This document shows, piece after piece, positions 7,196 through 14,464 of a stretch of DNA of 30,086 nt. Within the stretch, counting starts at the first letter, position 1. Each line of letters opens with the position of its first letter. Under the pieces are notes generated by a model, which saw nothing but the letters and a program-made list of their open reading frames with translations, was not told the origin of the DNA and did no database searches. This DNA comes from an uncultured Alistipes sp. (lineage in GTDB: Bacteria; Bacteroidota; Bacteroidia; Bacteroidales; Rikenellaceae): positions 1-30,086 of the forward strand of contig UQUQ01000025.1 of NCBI GenBank assembly GCA_900544265.1, read 5' to 3'. The position numbers were made by a program, and so were the translations under genes.

Positions 7196-9049
7196 ATGGC
7201 GAGAAATCTCAAGATCAGAGACCTTACGTTGCGCGACGGACAGCAGTCCTCGTTCGCAACCCGCATGAATCAGGCGCAAATCGACCGCTGCCTGCCTTAT
7301 TACAAGGATGCGAATTTCTATGCGATGGAGGTGTGGGGCGGAGCCGTGCCCGACTCGGTGATGCGCTACCTGAACGAGAACCCCTGGACCCGTCTGGAGA
7401 CCATCCACAAGGCCATCGGCAACGTCTCGAAGCTCACGGCCCTGTCGCGCGGCCGCAACCTGTTCGGCTATTCGCCCTATACGGATGAGATCATCGACGG
7501 CTTCTGCCGCAACGCCATCGAGAGCGGTCTGGGCATCATGCGTATCTTCGATGCCCTGAACGATGTGGACAACGTGAAATCGACGGTCAAGTACGTGAAG
7601 CAGTACGGCGGCATCGCCGACTGCGCCGTCTGCTATACGGTCGACCCGAAATACCCCGAACCGACCTTCATGCAGCGCCTGATGGGCAAGAAGAAGCACG
7701 AGCTGGTCTTCACCGACGCCTACTTCCTCGACAAGGCCCGCCAGATGGCAGCCCTCGGTGCCGACATGATTACGATCAAGGACATGTCGGGCCTGATCCC
7801 GCCGCGCCGCGTGGCCACGCTCGTCAAGCTCTTCAAGCAGCACCTCTCGATTCCGGTCGACTTCCACACCCACTGTACGCCGGGTTACGGCCTGGCATCG
7901 GTGCTCGCGGCCATCGTGGCGGGCGTTGACATCGTCGACACCAACTGCTGGTACTTCGGCGGCGGCACGGGCGCTCCGGCCATCGAGCTGGTCTACGTCT
8001 TCTGCCAGAAGCTCGGCATCGACATCGGCGTGAACATGGAGGCCGTGGCGAAGATCAACACGCAGCTGCGTGAGATCCGCAAGGAGCTGAACATGTCGGT
8101 ATTCGGCGTCGAGAAGCCCGAGCCCAAGCCGTTCAACCCGCTGACGGACAAGCTGCCCGCCGAGATCGACGCGCTGTTCGACGCCGCCATCAAGGCCGCG
8201 CAGAACGACGACGAGGAGGCGACGATCGCCGCCTGCCGCAAGATCGAGGCCTACTTCGGCTTCCCGGCACCGAACGAACTGGTGCAGAAGGCCGAAATCC
8301 CGGGCGGCATGTACTCGAACATGGTGGCCCAGCTCAAGCAGCTCAAGTCGGAGGAGATTCTGCCCCGCGCCATGGAGCTCATCCCGTCGGTGCGTCTGGC
8401 TGCGGGTCTGCCGCCTCTGGTGACCCCGACGTCGCAGATCGTCGGCGCACAGGCCGTGAACTGCGCCCTCGACGAGAAGGCCGGACGTCCGATGTACACC
8501 AACAAGTCGTCGCAGTTCGTCGGACTGGTGAAGGGCGAGTACGGCAAGACGCCCGTGAAGATCGATCCCGAGTTCCGCTTCAAGATCTGCGGTGTGCGTG
8601 AGGAGACGCCCTACGATACGTCGAAATACCAGATGCAGCCCAATCCCGAACTTCCGGAGGCCGGAGGCGTGAAGCTCGCCGCCAACGAGAAGGAGGTGCT
8701 GCTGCTCGAGCTCTTCCCGCTCGTGGCCAAGACCTTCCTGACCGAACAGAAGAAGAAGGCCTACGAGGCGGCGAAACCCGCTGCGCCGAAGGCCGAGGAG
8801 AAGCCCGTCGAGGAGAAGAAGCAGGCCGTCATCACGGGCAATACCGTGACGGCTCCGCTGCCGGGCCGCATCATCGACATCAAGGTGAAGGTCGGCGACG
8901 AGGTCAAGGCCGGACAGGAGGTCCTCGTGCTCGAAGCCATGAAGATGGAGAATGCCGTCACGACCGACTACTCGGGCAAGGTGAAGCAGATTCTCGTGCA
9001 GGCGGGCGACACCGTAGCTACGGACGCCGTGCTGCTCGAAATCGAGTAA
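7196..9049 (+). CDS. Biotin-dependent pyruvate/oxaloacetate carboxyltransferase (PycB/OadA type)
   Basis: This 617-residue protein combines a carboxyltransferase domain with its own biotin carrier. The TIM-barrel domain (about 1-260) opens with DLTLRDGQQSS, carries IKDMSG (Lys195, the expected carbamylated metal ligand) and FHTHCTPG (His224 and His226, metal ligands). The conserved PYC/OADA domain spans about 290-490. An Ala/Lys/Glu-rich linker (about 520-545) leads to a biotinyl domain with EAMKMEN, so Lys583 should carry biotin. The family moves CO2 between biotin and pyruvate/oxaloacetate, either as the alpha subunit of Na+-pumping oxaloacetate decarboxylase or as subunit B of a split pyruvate carboxylase. 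No biotin carboxylase, OadB or OadG gene is in this window, so the sequence alone does not decide between them. It has its own promoter and terminator and looks monocistronic. Confidence 0.93.
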   Translation: MARNLKIRDLTLRDGQQSSFATRMNQAQIDRCLPYYKDANFYAMEVWGGAVPDSVMRYLNENPWTRLETIHKAIGNVSKLTALSRGRNLFGYSPYTDEIIDGFCRNAIESGLGIMRIFDALNDVDNVKSTVKYVKQYGGIADCAVCYTVDPKYPEPTFMQRLMGKKKHELVFTDAYFLDKARQMAALGADMITIKDMSGLIPPRRVATLVKLFKQHLSIPVDFHTHCTPGYGLASVLAAIVAGVDIVDTNCWYFGGGTGAPAIELVYVFCQKLGIDIGVNMEAVAKINTQLREIRKELNMSVFGVEKPEPKPFNPLTDKLPAEIDALFDAAIKAAQNDDEEATIAACRKIEAYFGFPAPNELVQKAEIPGGMYSNMVAQLKQLKSEEILPRAMELIPSVRLAAGLPPLVTPTSQIVGAQAVNCALDEKAGRPMYTNKSSQFVGLVKGEYGKTPVKIDPEFRFKICGVREETPYDTSKYQMQPNPELPEAGGVKLAANEKEVLLLELFPLVAKTFLTEQKKKAYEAAKPAAPKAEEKPVEEKKQAVITGNTVTAPLPGRIIDIKVKVGDEVKAGQEVLVLEAMKMENAVTTDYSGKVKQILVQAGDTVATDAVLLEIE

Positions 9050-9071
9050 CCGTCCCGCAGCGGATTGCAGA

Positions 9072-9106
9072 ACACCCGCAGCGCCACAAGGCGTTGCGGG
9101 TGTTTT
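9072..9106 (+). terminator. Strong terminator between convergent genes
   Basis: A 14-bp stem (9072-9085 with 9090-9103, one G-T pair) has an ACAA loop and is followed by T residues to 9106. It ends the carboxyltransferase transcript. The convergent nhaC transcript may also use the hairpin, but its T run on the minus strand is poor. Confidence 0.88.
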
Positions 9107-9144
9107 CGTGTGCGTATGGGGCGGCCCGGAAGCGGGCGGCCGGA

Positions 9145-10434
9145 TCAGATTTTGCGGGGATAGCGCAGCACGATGGCCAGCACGGCGCCGAATCCCATGA
9201 CGAAGGGGTAGTAGAGGTAGCGGATGATCTCCAGCGGCGAGAGTCCCGTGAGACCGGCGGCCATGAGCAGCTGCGCGCCGTAGGGGAGCAGCCCCTGCGT
9301 GAAGCACGAGAAGGTGTCGAGCAGGCTGGCGCTGCGCCGGCGGTCGATGCCGAAGCGGTCGGCGATCTTGCGGGCGATGGGGCCCACGGTCAGGATGGCG
9401 ATCGTGTTGTTGGCCGTGCAGAGGTTCGAGAGGCAGACGAGCCCCGCGATGGCCCCCTCGGCGCCGCGGCGTCCCCGGATGTGGCGCGTCATGCGGTCGA
9501 TCAGGTAGTCGATGCCGCCGTTCAGGCGGATCAGTTCGAGCAGTCCGCCCGCAAGCATCGTGATGATGATGAGTTCACCCATGCCCGTGATCCCTTCGCC
9601 CATGCTGCCGCACCAGCCCATCGGCGCGAAGCTGCCCGTCGCGATGCCGATCACCCCCGTCGAGAGGATGCCCAGCAGCAGGACCTTCATGACGTTCATG
9701 CCGCCGACGGCCGCCACGAGGACGAGCAGGTAGGGCAGCACCTTGATCCACTCGATGTGCTCCGGATGGGCGATCTGCGGGGCATGGCTTCCCGTAAAGA
9801 GGTAGATGCCCAGCGTCACGAGGGCTGCCGGGGCGACGATGCGGACGTTGACGCGGAACTTGTCGCGCAGGTCGCACTCCTGCGTGCGGGTTGCGGCGAT
9901 GGTCGTGTCGGAGATGAACGAGAGGTTGTCGCCGAAGAAGGCGCCGCCGACCACGATCCCCATGAGCCATGCCTCGTTCATCGTGGTCTGCTCGGCCAGT
10001 CCTGCGGCAACGGGACCCAGGGCGACGATCGTCCCGACGGAGGTACCGACGGAGAGCGACACGAAGCAGGCCGCGAGGAAGAGCCCCGCAGGCAGCAGCG
10101 AGCCCGGCAGCAGGTGGAGCGTGAGGTTCACCGTGGCATCCACGGCGCCCATGCTGCGGGCCGACTCGGCGAAGGCTCCGGCGAGGATGAAGATCCAGAT
10201 CATGAGCAGGATGTTGCCGTTTGCGGCTCCGGCCGAGAAGTGCTCGATGCGTTCGGCGAAGGGCAGCCGACGCGTCGTCGCGACGGCGTAGACCGCGGCG
10301 GCGAGGAACGCCACGCTGATGGGCATGCGGTAGAAGTCGCCCGTCGCGAGCGATGCGGCGAGGTAGGTGGCCAGGAAGACCAGCAGGGGCGTGAGGGCCA
10401 GCAGGCTCCCGTGGCGGGTATGTTTTTCGGTCAT
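9145..10434 (-). CDS. nhaC: Na+/H+ antiporter, NhaC family
   Basis: A 429-residue, strongly hydrophobic protein with about 10-12 membrane spans. The NhaC family signature is clear: SVGTSVGT at 128-135 and GDNLSFISDTT at 168-178, where acidic and polar residues line the ion path. Members exchange external H+ for internal Na+ at the inner membrane and so help with pH and Na+ balance. The start is the Met (MTEKHTRHGS) about 37 bases downstream of the predicted transcription start, so longer versions reaching past 10478 would include the promoter and are rejected. It forms a divergent pair with the AraC-type regulator across a repeat-rich spacer. Na+/H+ exchange fits the Na+-pumping nqrF and hppA genes nearby. 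Confidence 0.93.
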   Translation of the reverse strand: MTEKHTRHGSLLALTPLLVFLATYLAASLATGDFYRMPISVAFLAAAVYAVATTRRLPFAERIEHFSAGAANGNILLMIWIFILAGAFAESARSMGAVDATVNLTLHLLPGSLLPAGLFLAACFVSLSVGTSVGTIVALGPVAAGLAEQTTMNEAWLMGIVVGGAFFGDNLSFISDTTIAATRTQECDLRDKFRVNVRIVAPAALVTLGIYLFTGSHAPQIAHPEHIEWIKVLPYLLVLVAAVGGMNVMKVLLLGILSTGVIGIATGSFAPMGWCGSMGEGITGMGELIIITMLAGGLLELIRLNGGIDYLIDRMTRHIRGRRGAEGAIAGLVCLSNLCTANNTIAILTVGPIARKIADRFGIDRRRSASLLDTFSCFTQGLLPYGAQLLMAAGLTGLSPLEIIRYLYYPFVMGFGAVLAIVLRYPRKI

Positions 10435-10477
10435 GGCAGTGACTCTTTGACGGTTCCGGGTTGATGGTTCCGGGCCG

Positions 10478-10509
10478 CAAAGATAGTGCAAGCCGCGCAG
10501 AGAACCAAA
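10478..10509 (-). promoter_or_regulatory. Promoter of nhaC
   Basis: On the minus strand, TTTG (10509-10506) is separated by 20 bases from TATCTTTG (10485-10478), a full match to the Bacteroidetes -33/-7 arrangement. The predicted leader is about 37 bases. Confidence 0.87.
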
Positions 10510-10530
10510 CCCGCGGTAGCCGATCTGCCT

Positions 10531-10678
10531 TTGTCGGGGCGTCGTTGTCGGAGTATCGGGGCGCGGCGCCGGGGGAGGACCATTGTCGGAGTATTGGGGT
10601 ACCATTGTCGGGGTGCCGGGCCCGCTGCCGTTCGGCGGCCGGGTTGCGGTCAGCGATCGGTCTGCGGTCGGACTGCGG
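10531..10678. repeat. Degenerate direct repeats in the nhaC/regulator spacer
   Basis: TTGTCGGGG-like or TTGTCGGAG-like words begin at 10531, 10545, 10583 and 10605. The copies at 10545-10561 and 10583-10599 share 16 of 17 bases (TTGTCGGAGTATYGGGG). Further on, TCGGTCTGCGG (10657-10667) and TCGGACTGCGG (10668-10678) are adjacent near-identical 11-mers. They may be regulator sites or slippage-derived filler; no function is shown. Confidence 0.6.
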
Positions 10679-10793
10679 ACTGTGGTGGATGTTCCGCCGT
10701 TCCATGGGCGGATGCCGTCGATTTGCCTTTGTCCCACGGTCGGCCCGGGATCGCGGAGGAGGGGCCTGTGCTCCGATTTTCCGGGCCGGGGTG

Positions 10794-10824
10794 TTGCACA
10801 ACCCGCGGCGAAGCATTATCTTCG
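10794..10824 (+). promoter_or_regulatory. Promoter of the AraC/HMA regulator, leaderless layout
   Basis: TTG at 10794-10796 and TATCTTCG at 10817-10824 are 20 bases apart. The ATG at 10829 follows the -7 box by four bases, so transcription should begin at or next to the start codon. Confidence 0.78.
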
Positions 10825-10828
10825 CGGT

Positions 10829-11422
10829 ATGGAATCCTTGGACAGAGCGCCGGAGGAGGGTCGGACCTTCCACATCCGGAACATGGTGTGCGACCGCTGC
10901 ATACTGGTCGTGCGCGACCTCTTCACGCGGCTGGGGCTGGAGCCCGAGTGCGTCGAACTGGGGTATGTGCGAACCGCCGTGCGTCCCGATGCCGCGACGC
11001 TGGAGCGGCTGGACGAGGCGCTGCGGGCCGTGGGCTTCGAGCGGCTGGACGATGGCCGCCGCCAGCTGGCCGAGCGGATCCGTACCGAGATCATCCGTCT
11101 GGTGCACCGCGACGATGCGCCGCTGCGCGTCAACCTTTCGGAATATCTCTCCGAGACGCTGCACCACGAATACAGCGTGTTGAGCAAGCTCTTTTCCGAG
11201 GAGACCGGCACGACCGTCGAACGCTGCTACATCGCGCAGCGCATCGAGCGCGTCAAGGAGCTGCTCTCCTACGGCGAGCTGTCGCTCAGCGAGATTGCCG
11301 ACCGCATGAACTACTCCAGCGTCGCCCACCTGAGCGCCCAGTTCAAGCAGGTCACGGGCCTGACGCCGAGCCGTTACCGGCAGCTGGCGCAGCCTCCGCG
11401 CCGACCGCTCGACAAACTCTGA
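10829..11422 (+). CDS. AraC-family regulator with N-terminal heavy-metal-associated-like domain
   Basis: The 197-residue protein has two parts. Residues about 13-75 look like a ferredoxin-fold HMA domain: FHIRNMVCDRC places Cys21 and Cys24 in the CxxC loop, and the region ends with an ALRAVGFE segment like those of copper chaperones. Residues about 100-185 form a complete AraC/XylS DNA-binding domain with two helix-turn-helix units, including LSLSEIADRMNYSSVAHLS and the closing TGLTPSRYR. From the CxxC motif and its position 170 bases before copA, I infer a one-component Cu+ (or similar metal) sensor that controls the exporter, and perhaps itself. The start follows the -7 box by four bases; an in-frame Met far upstream (10583) lies in the spacer and is rejected. 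Metal identity and sign of regulation are not shown by sequence. Confidence 0.85.
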   Translation: MESLDRAPEEGRTFHIRNMVCDRCILVVRDLFTRLGLEPECVELGYVRTAVRPDAATLERLDEALRAVGFERLDDGRRQLAERIRTEIIRLVHRDDAPLRVNLSEYLSETLHHEYSVLSKLFSEETGTTVERCYIAQRIERVKELLSYGELSLSEIADRMNYSSVAHLSAQFKQVTGLTPSRYRQLAQPPRRPLDKL

Positions 11423-11502
11423 CCCCCCCCCTCGGGCCAGCCGCTGCTCCTTTGCTGTTTCTGCCCGCCCCCGTTTCTGCCTGCCGTCTCTGCACGTCAC
11501 CG

Positions 11503-11537
11503 TGTAAATCTGTAAATCCGGCCCACGATTCTGTAAC
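11503..11537. promoter_or_regulatory. Tandem TGTAAATC repeats before copA, candidate operator
   Basis: TGTAAATC occurs twice head to tail (11503-11510 and 11511-11518), and a third partial copy, TGTAAC, starts at 11532, one and a half to two helical turns on. The group lies 22-56 bases upstream of the copA -7 box, where an AraC-type activator would normally bind as paired direct repeats. Its role as an operator is inference. Confidence 0.5.
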
Positions 11538-11558
11538 GTCGGGACAGGGCGTCGTCCG

Positions 11559-11566
11559 TATCTTTG
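11559..11566 (+). promoter_or_regulatory. -7 box of copA
   Basis: TATCTTTG is an exact match. No TTG/TTTG is present about 20 bases upstream, as expected for a promoter that needs an activator. The predicted leader is about 20 bases to the ATG at 11593. Confidence 0.72.
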
Positions 11567-11592
11567 CACAAATAAGTGACGAAACGAAGATC

Positions 11593-14091
11593 ATGGAACG
11601 GAATGAGACACAAACGGGCCTGTTCTCGGTGACGGGCATGCACTGCGCCGCCTGTGTGGCGCGTGTCGAAAAGGCCTTGCGGCATTGCGAAGGGGTGCGC
11701 GAAGTCGGGGTGAATCCCGCGACGGCCATGGCCCGCGTGGTTTACGATCCGCAGTGCTGTACGGCCGACGGTTTGCGGAGCGCCGTGCAGGCGGCGGGTT
11801 ACGACCTGCTGACCGGCGGCGGGGACGAGGCCGCGGATGAAGCTGACCGCCGGGCCGCGGCCGATTACCGGCTGTTGCGGCGGCAGGCGCTGCTGGCCGT
11901 TGCGCTGGCGCTGCCCGTGGCTGTGCTCGGCATGTGGTTCCAGTCGGTGGGCTGGGTGCGCTGGGTGCTGTGGCTGCTCGCTTCGGTGACGCTGTTTGTC
12001 TGCGGGCGGAGCTTCTTTGTCTCGGCGTGGCGCCAGCTGCGCCACGGGGCAGCCAACATGGATACGCTCGTTGCCGTCAGCACGGGCGTGTCGTATCTCT
12101 TCAGCCTCTTTAACCTGCTCTTTCCCCGCGTGTGGGAGAGCCGCGGCATGGAGGCGCACCTCTATTTCGAGTCGGCAAGCGTCGTCATTGCCTTCGTGCT
12201 GCTGGGCCGGCTGCTCGAAGCCCGGGCCAAGGGCCGGACGACGGAGGCGCTGCGCAAGCTGATGCGCCTGCAGCCGCAGGAGGTTTCGCTCGTGGAGCCC
12301 GACGGCGCAATCCGCCGGGTCCGGATCGGCGAGGTGCGCCCGGGTGACCGGTTGCTGGTGCGTCCCGGTGAGCGGATTCCCGTCGACGGCGAGGTCTGCG
12401 AGGGCAGCTCCCCGGTCGACGAGAGCCTCTTCAGCGGGGAGCCGCTCCCCGTGCTCAAGCAGCCCGGGGCGGAGCTCTTCGCCGGGACGGTCAACCTGCG
12501 CGGGGCGCTGCACATGCGGGCGACCCGCGTGGGCGACGGGACGATGCTTGCCCACATCATCCGGCAGGTGCAGGAGGCGCAGGGTAGCAAGGCGCCCGTG
12601 CAGCGGCTCGTGGACCGCGTGGCTGCGGTCTTCGTCCCGGTGGTCATGACGCTGGCCGCGGTGGCATTCGTTGCATGGTGGGCGGCCGATCCGGCCGACG
12701 GCTTCACACGCGGGGTGCTGGCACTGGTTACGGTGCTCGTCGTTGCGTGCCCCTGTGCGCTGGGGCTGGCAACCCCTACGGCCATCGTGGTGGGAATCGG
12801 CAAGGGGGCCGAGAACGGCATCCTGATCCGCAATGCCGAGAGTCTGGAGGCGGCGGCCCGCGTGGATGTCGTCGTGCTCGACAAGACCGGCACGCTCACG
12901 GAGGGGCGTCCCGAGGTGACCGACCTGATCTGGTGCGGGGACGGCGACCGCCGTGCGGCCTGCTTCAGCGCCCTGGAGCGCTGTTCGACCCATCCGCTGG
13001 CTGCGGCCGTGGCGGAGCGGCTCGGCGGACAGCCGCACCCGGAGGTGAGCGACTTTGAGGAGCGGCCCGGTGAGGGGGTCAGCGGCCGGATCGACGGCGA
13101 GACCTACCATGCCGGCAATGCGGCTCTGCTGGCGGCTGCGGGCGTGGCGGTCGATGCCAATGCCGCGGCTGCGGCCGACCGGCTCGCCGCGCAGGCGAAG
13201 AGCGTCGTCTACTTTGCCGACAGCCGGCGAGTGCTGGCCGTGGCGGGCGTTGCCGACCGGCTCAAGCGCGAGAGTCCGGCGGCGGTTCAGGCCCTCCGGG
13301 CACGCGGCATCGACGTCTGGGTGGTGACGGGCGATGCGGAGGCTCCGGCGCGTGAAATAGCCCGGCAGGCGGGCATCGAGTCCTTCCGTGCGGGGGTGCT
13401 GCCGCAGGGTAAGCGGGATTTCGTGCGGCAGCTCCAGGCCGACGGACATCGCGTGGCGATGGTCGGCGACGGCATCAACGACAGCGCGGCTCTTGCGCAG
13501 GCCGACTTCAGCGTTGCCATGGGGCGGGGGAGCGACATCGCGATGGATGCGGCGATGGTGACGATCGTGGGCTCCGATCCGACGAAGATCGCCGAGGCGA
13601 TCCGCCTTTCGCGGCTCACGCTGCGGACGATCCGTCAGAATCTCGTCTGGGCCTTTCTCTATAATGTGATCGCCATTCCCGTGGCGGCCGGGGTCTTCGA
13701 GCCCCTGTTCGGTTTCGGGCTGAACCCGATGCTGGCGGGTCTGGCCATGGCATTGAGCAGCCTCTGTGTCGTCGGGAACAGCCTGCGCCTGAAGCGGGCC
13801 GTGCTCACGGAGCGCCCGATGCGGCGGACGGCTGCGGAGCATCCTCATATTGAACATACTGAATCTGTTTCTGAAAACAATACAACCATGAAAAAGTATC
13901 GTGTGGAAGGCATGATGTGCGACCATTGCCGCGCTCATGTGGAAAAGGCCCTCAATGCGTTGGAGGGTGTATCGGCTCATGTGACGCTCGATCCGGCGGT
14001 TGCCGTCGTCGAGTTCTCCGGCCGGGAGTATTCGTTTGCCGAGCTGCAGGAGGCTGTTGCGGCGGCAGGGTATACGCTCCGCGAGATGTAA
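11593..14091 (+). CDS. copA: Cu+-exporting P1B-type ATPase with N-terminal and C-terminal HMA domains
   Basis: This 832-residue P-type ATPase pumps Cu+ out of the cytoplasm. The N-terminal HMA domain has MHCAAC (Cys18 and Cys21). The membrane metal site carries CPC at 386-388, FLYNVIAIP in the seventh span and MALSS in the eighth, which together define the Cu+ (P1B-1) class. DKTGT (phosphorylated Asp430), the HP motif (CSTHPLA) and GDGIND complete the catalytic core. Unusually, after the last span and a short polar linker, a second HMA domain is fused at the C-terminus (residues 766-832, MMCDHC with Cys776 and Cys779). It begins with Met at 13888 and resembles a free CopZ chaperone. The gene follows the HMA/AraC regulator, has its own -7 box, and starts at the Met about 26 bases after it. 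Confidence 0.95.
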   Translation: MERNETQTGLFSVTGMHCAACVARVEKALRHCEGVREVGVNPATAMARVVYDPQCCTADGLRSAVQAAGYDLLTGGGDEAADEADRRAAADYRLLRRQALLAVALALPVAVLGMWFQSVGWVRWVLWLLASVTLFVCGRSFFVSAWRQLRHGAANMDTLVAVSTGVSYLFSLFNLLFPRVWESRGMEAHLYFESASVVIAFVLLGRLLEARAKGRTTEALRKLMRLQPQEVSLVEPDGAIRRVRIGEVRPGDRLLVRPGERIPVDGEVCEGSSPVDESLFSGEPLPVLKQPGAELFAGTVNLRGALHMRATRVGDGTMLAHIIRQVQEAQGSKAPVQRLVDRVAAVFVPVVMTLAAVAFVAWWAADPADGFTRGVLALVTVLVVACPCALGLATPTAIVVGIGKGAENGILIRNAESLEAAARVDVVVLDKTGTLTEGRPEVTDLIWCGDGDRRAACFSALERCSTHPLAAAVAERLGGQPHPEVSDFEERPGEGVSGRIDGETYHAGNAALLAAAGVAVDANAAAAADRLAAQAKSVVYFADSRRVLAVAGVADRLKRESPAAVQALRARGIDVWVVTGDAEAPAREIARQAGIESFRAGVLPQGKRDFVRQLQADGHRVAMVGDGINDSAALAQADFSVAMGRGSDIAMDAAMVTIVGSDPTKIAEAIRLSRLTLRTIRQNLVWAFLYNVIAIPVAAGVFEPLFGFGLNPMLAGLAMALSSLCVVGNSLRLKRAVLTERPMRRTAAEHPHIEHTESVSENNTTMKKYRVEGMMCDHCRAHVEKALNALEGVSAHVTLDPAVAVVEFSGREYSFAELQEAVAAAGYTLREM
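13888..14091 (+). other. CopZ-like C-terminal domain of CopA with possible internal start
   Basis: The 67-residue segment MKKYRVEGMMCDHC to AGYTLREM is a complete HMA copper-chaperone domain, in frame with copA. It is preceded by about 48 bases (13840-13887) that are much richer in A and T than the surrounding gene and read like a Bacteroidetes leader (AAAACAATACAACC before the ATG). This suggests either a recent fusion of copA with a downstream copZ by loss of a stop, or a second translation start that yields free CopZ. Both proposals are inference. Confidence 0.55.
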
Positions 14092-14305
14092 CGGCGGCGC
14101 CTGTCCGGCGGAGGAGCCCGCCCCGCCGGGGTGTTCCGTGCGTTTCTCCCCGGAACATCATGATGAAACCTCTCTGAAGGGGCTTTTCGGCGAAGTTCGG
14201 CGTAAAAGGTCCTCTTTGGGGTGTCTCTCCGGCGGAGGAGGCAACGGACGAAGCCGGACCGCATGCGTGCCCTCGGGCAGTCTGCGCGGCGGTCGGACGG
14301 ACTGC

Positions 14306-14357
14306 GTGCCGGGAAGAGTCGGAACAGGTGCCGGGAAGAGTCGGACCGCGTGCCGGG
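14306..14357. repeat. 22-base-period tandem repeat
   Basis: GTGCCGGGAAGAGTCGGA occurs exactly at 14306-14323 and 14328-14345. A third, truncated copy (GTGCCGGG) begins at 14350, so the period is 22 bases. It lies between copA and the outer-membrane receptor gene. Confidence 0.75.
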
Positions 14358-14433
14358 CGGCGGATGGTGCGCGGAGGGTCGGAAAAGGCGGAGCCGACGG
14401 GGATTCGGACGGCGGAAGTGTCGGGAAAAGTCT

Positions 14434-14441
14434 TATCTTTG
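14434..14441 (+). promoter_or_regulatory. -7 box of the outer-membrane receptor gene
   Basis: TATCTTTG is an exact -7 match, giving a leader of about 17 bases before the ATG at 14465. There is no clear -33 element. Confidence 0.68.
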
Positions 14442-14464
14442 TATTCCGAACACGCCGCATTCCC

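Larger units (their letters stand above)
10435..10828. other. 394-base divergent spacer with short GTCGG-type direct repeats
   Basis: This non-coding gap holds the nhaC promoter (minus strand, 10478-10509), the regulator promoter (10794-10824), and a GC-rich middle full of short direct repeats (see 10531-10678). No convincing open frame or RNA gene was found. Frames crossing it are of low complexity and run into the promoters. Confidence 0.7.
14092..14464. other. 373-base spacer downstream of copA with tandem repeats
   Basis: No gene or RNA was found. The spacer holds a weak 7-bp inverted repeat just after copA (14105-14111 with 14123-14129, no T run), a 22-base-period direct repeat (14306-14357), and the promoter box of the next gene (14434-14441). 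Its GC-rich, GTCGG-containing texture resembles the spacer before the regulator. Confidence 0.65.

Noticed and set aside
10583..10828. An N-terminal extension of the AraC regulator from an upstream Met.
   Set aside because: The extra 82 residues are encoded by the repeat-rich spacer and include the promoter (10794-10824); the HMA domain begins properly at 10829.
14105..14129. A copA terminator.
   Set aside because: The 7-bp stem has an 11-base loop and no T run, so it is too weak to call.
14306..14357. A CRISPR array.
   Set aside because: The period is only 22 bases, spacers are about 4 bases, and there are no cas genes.
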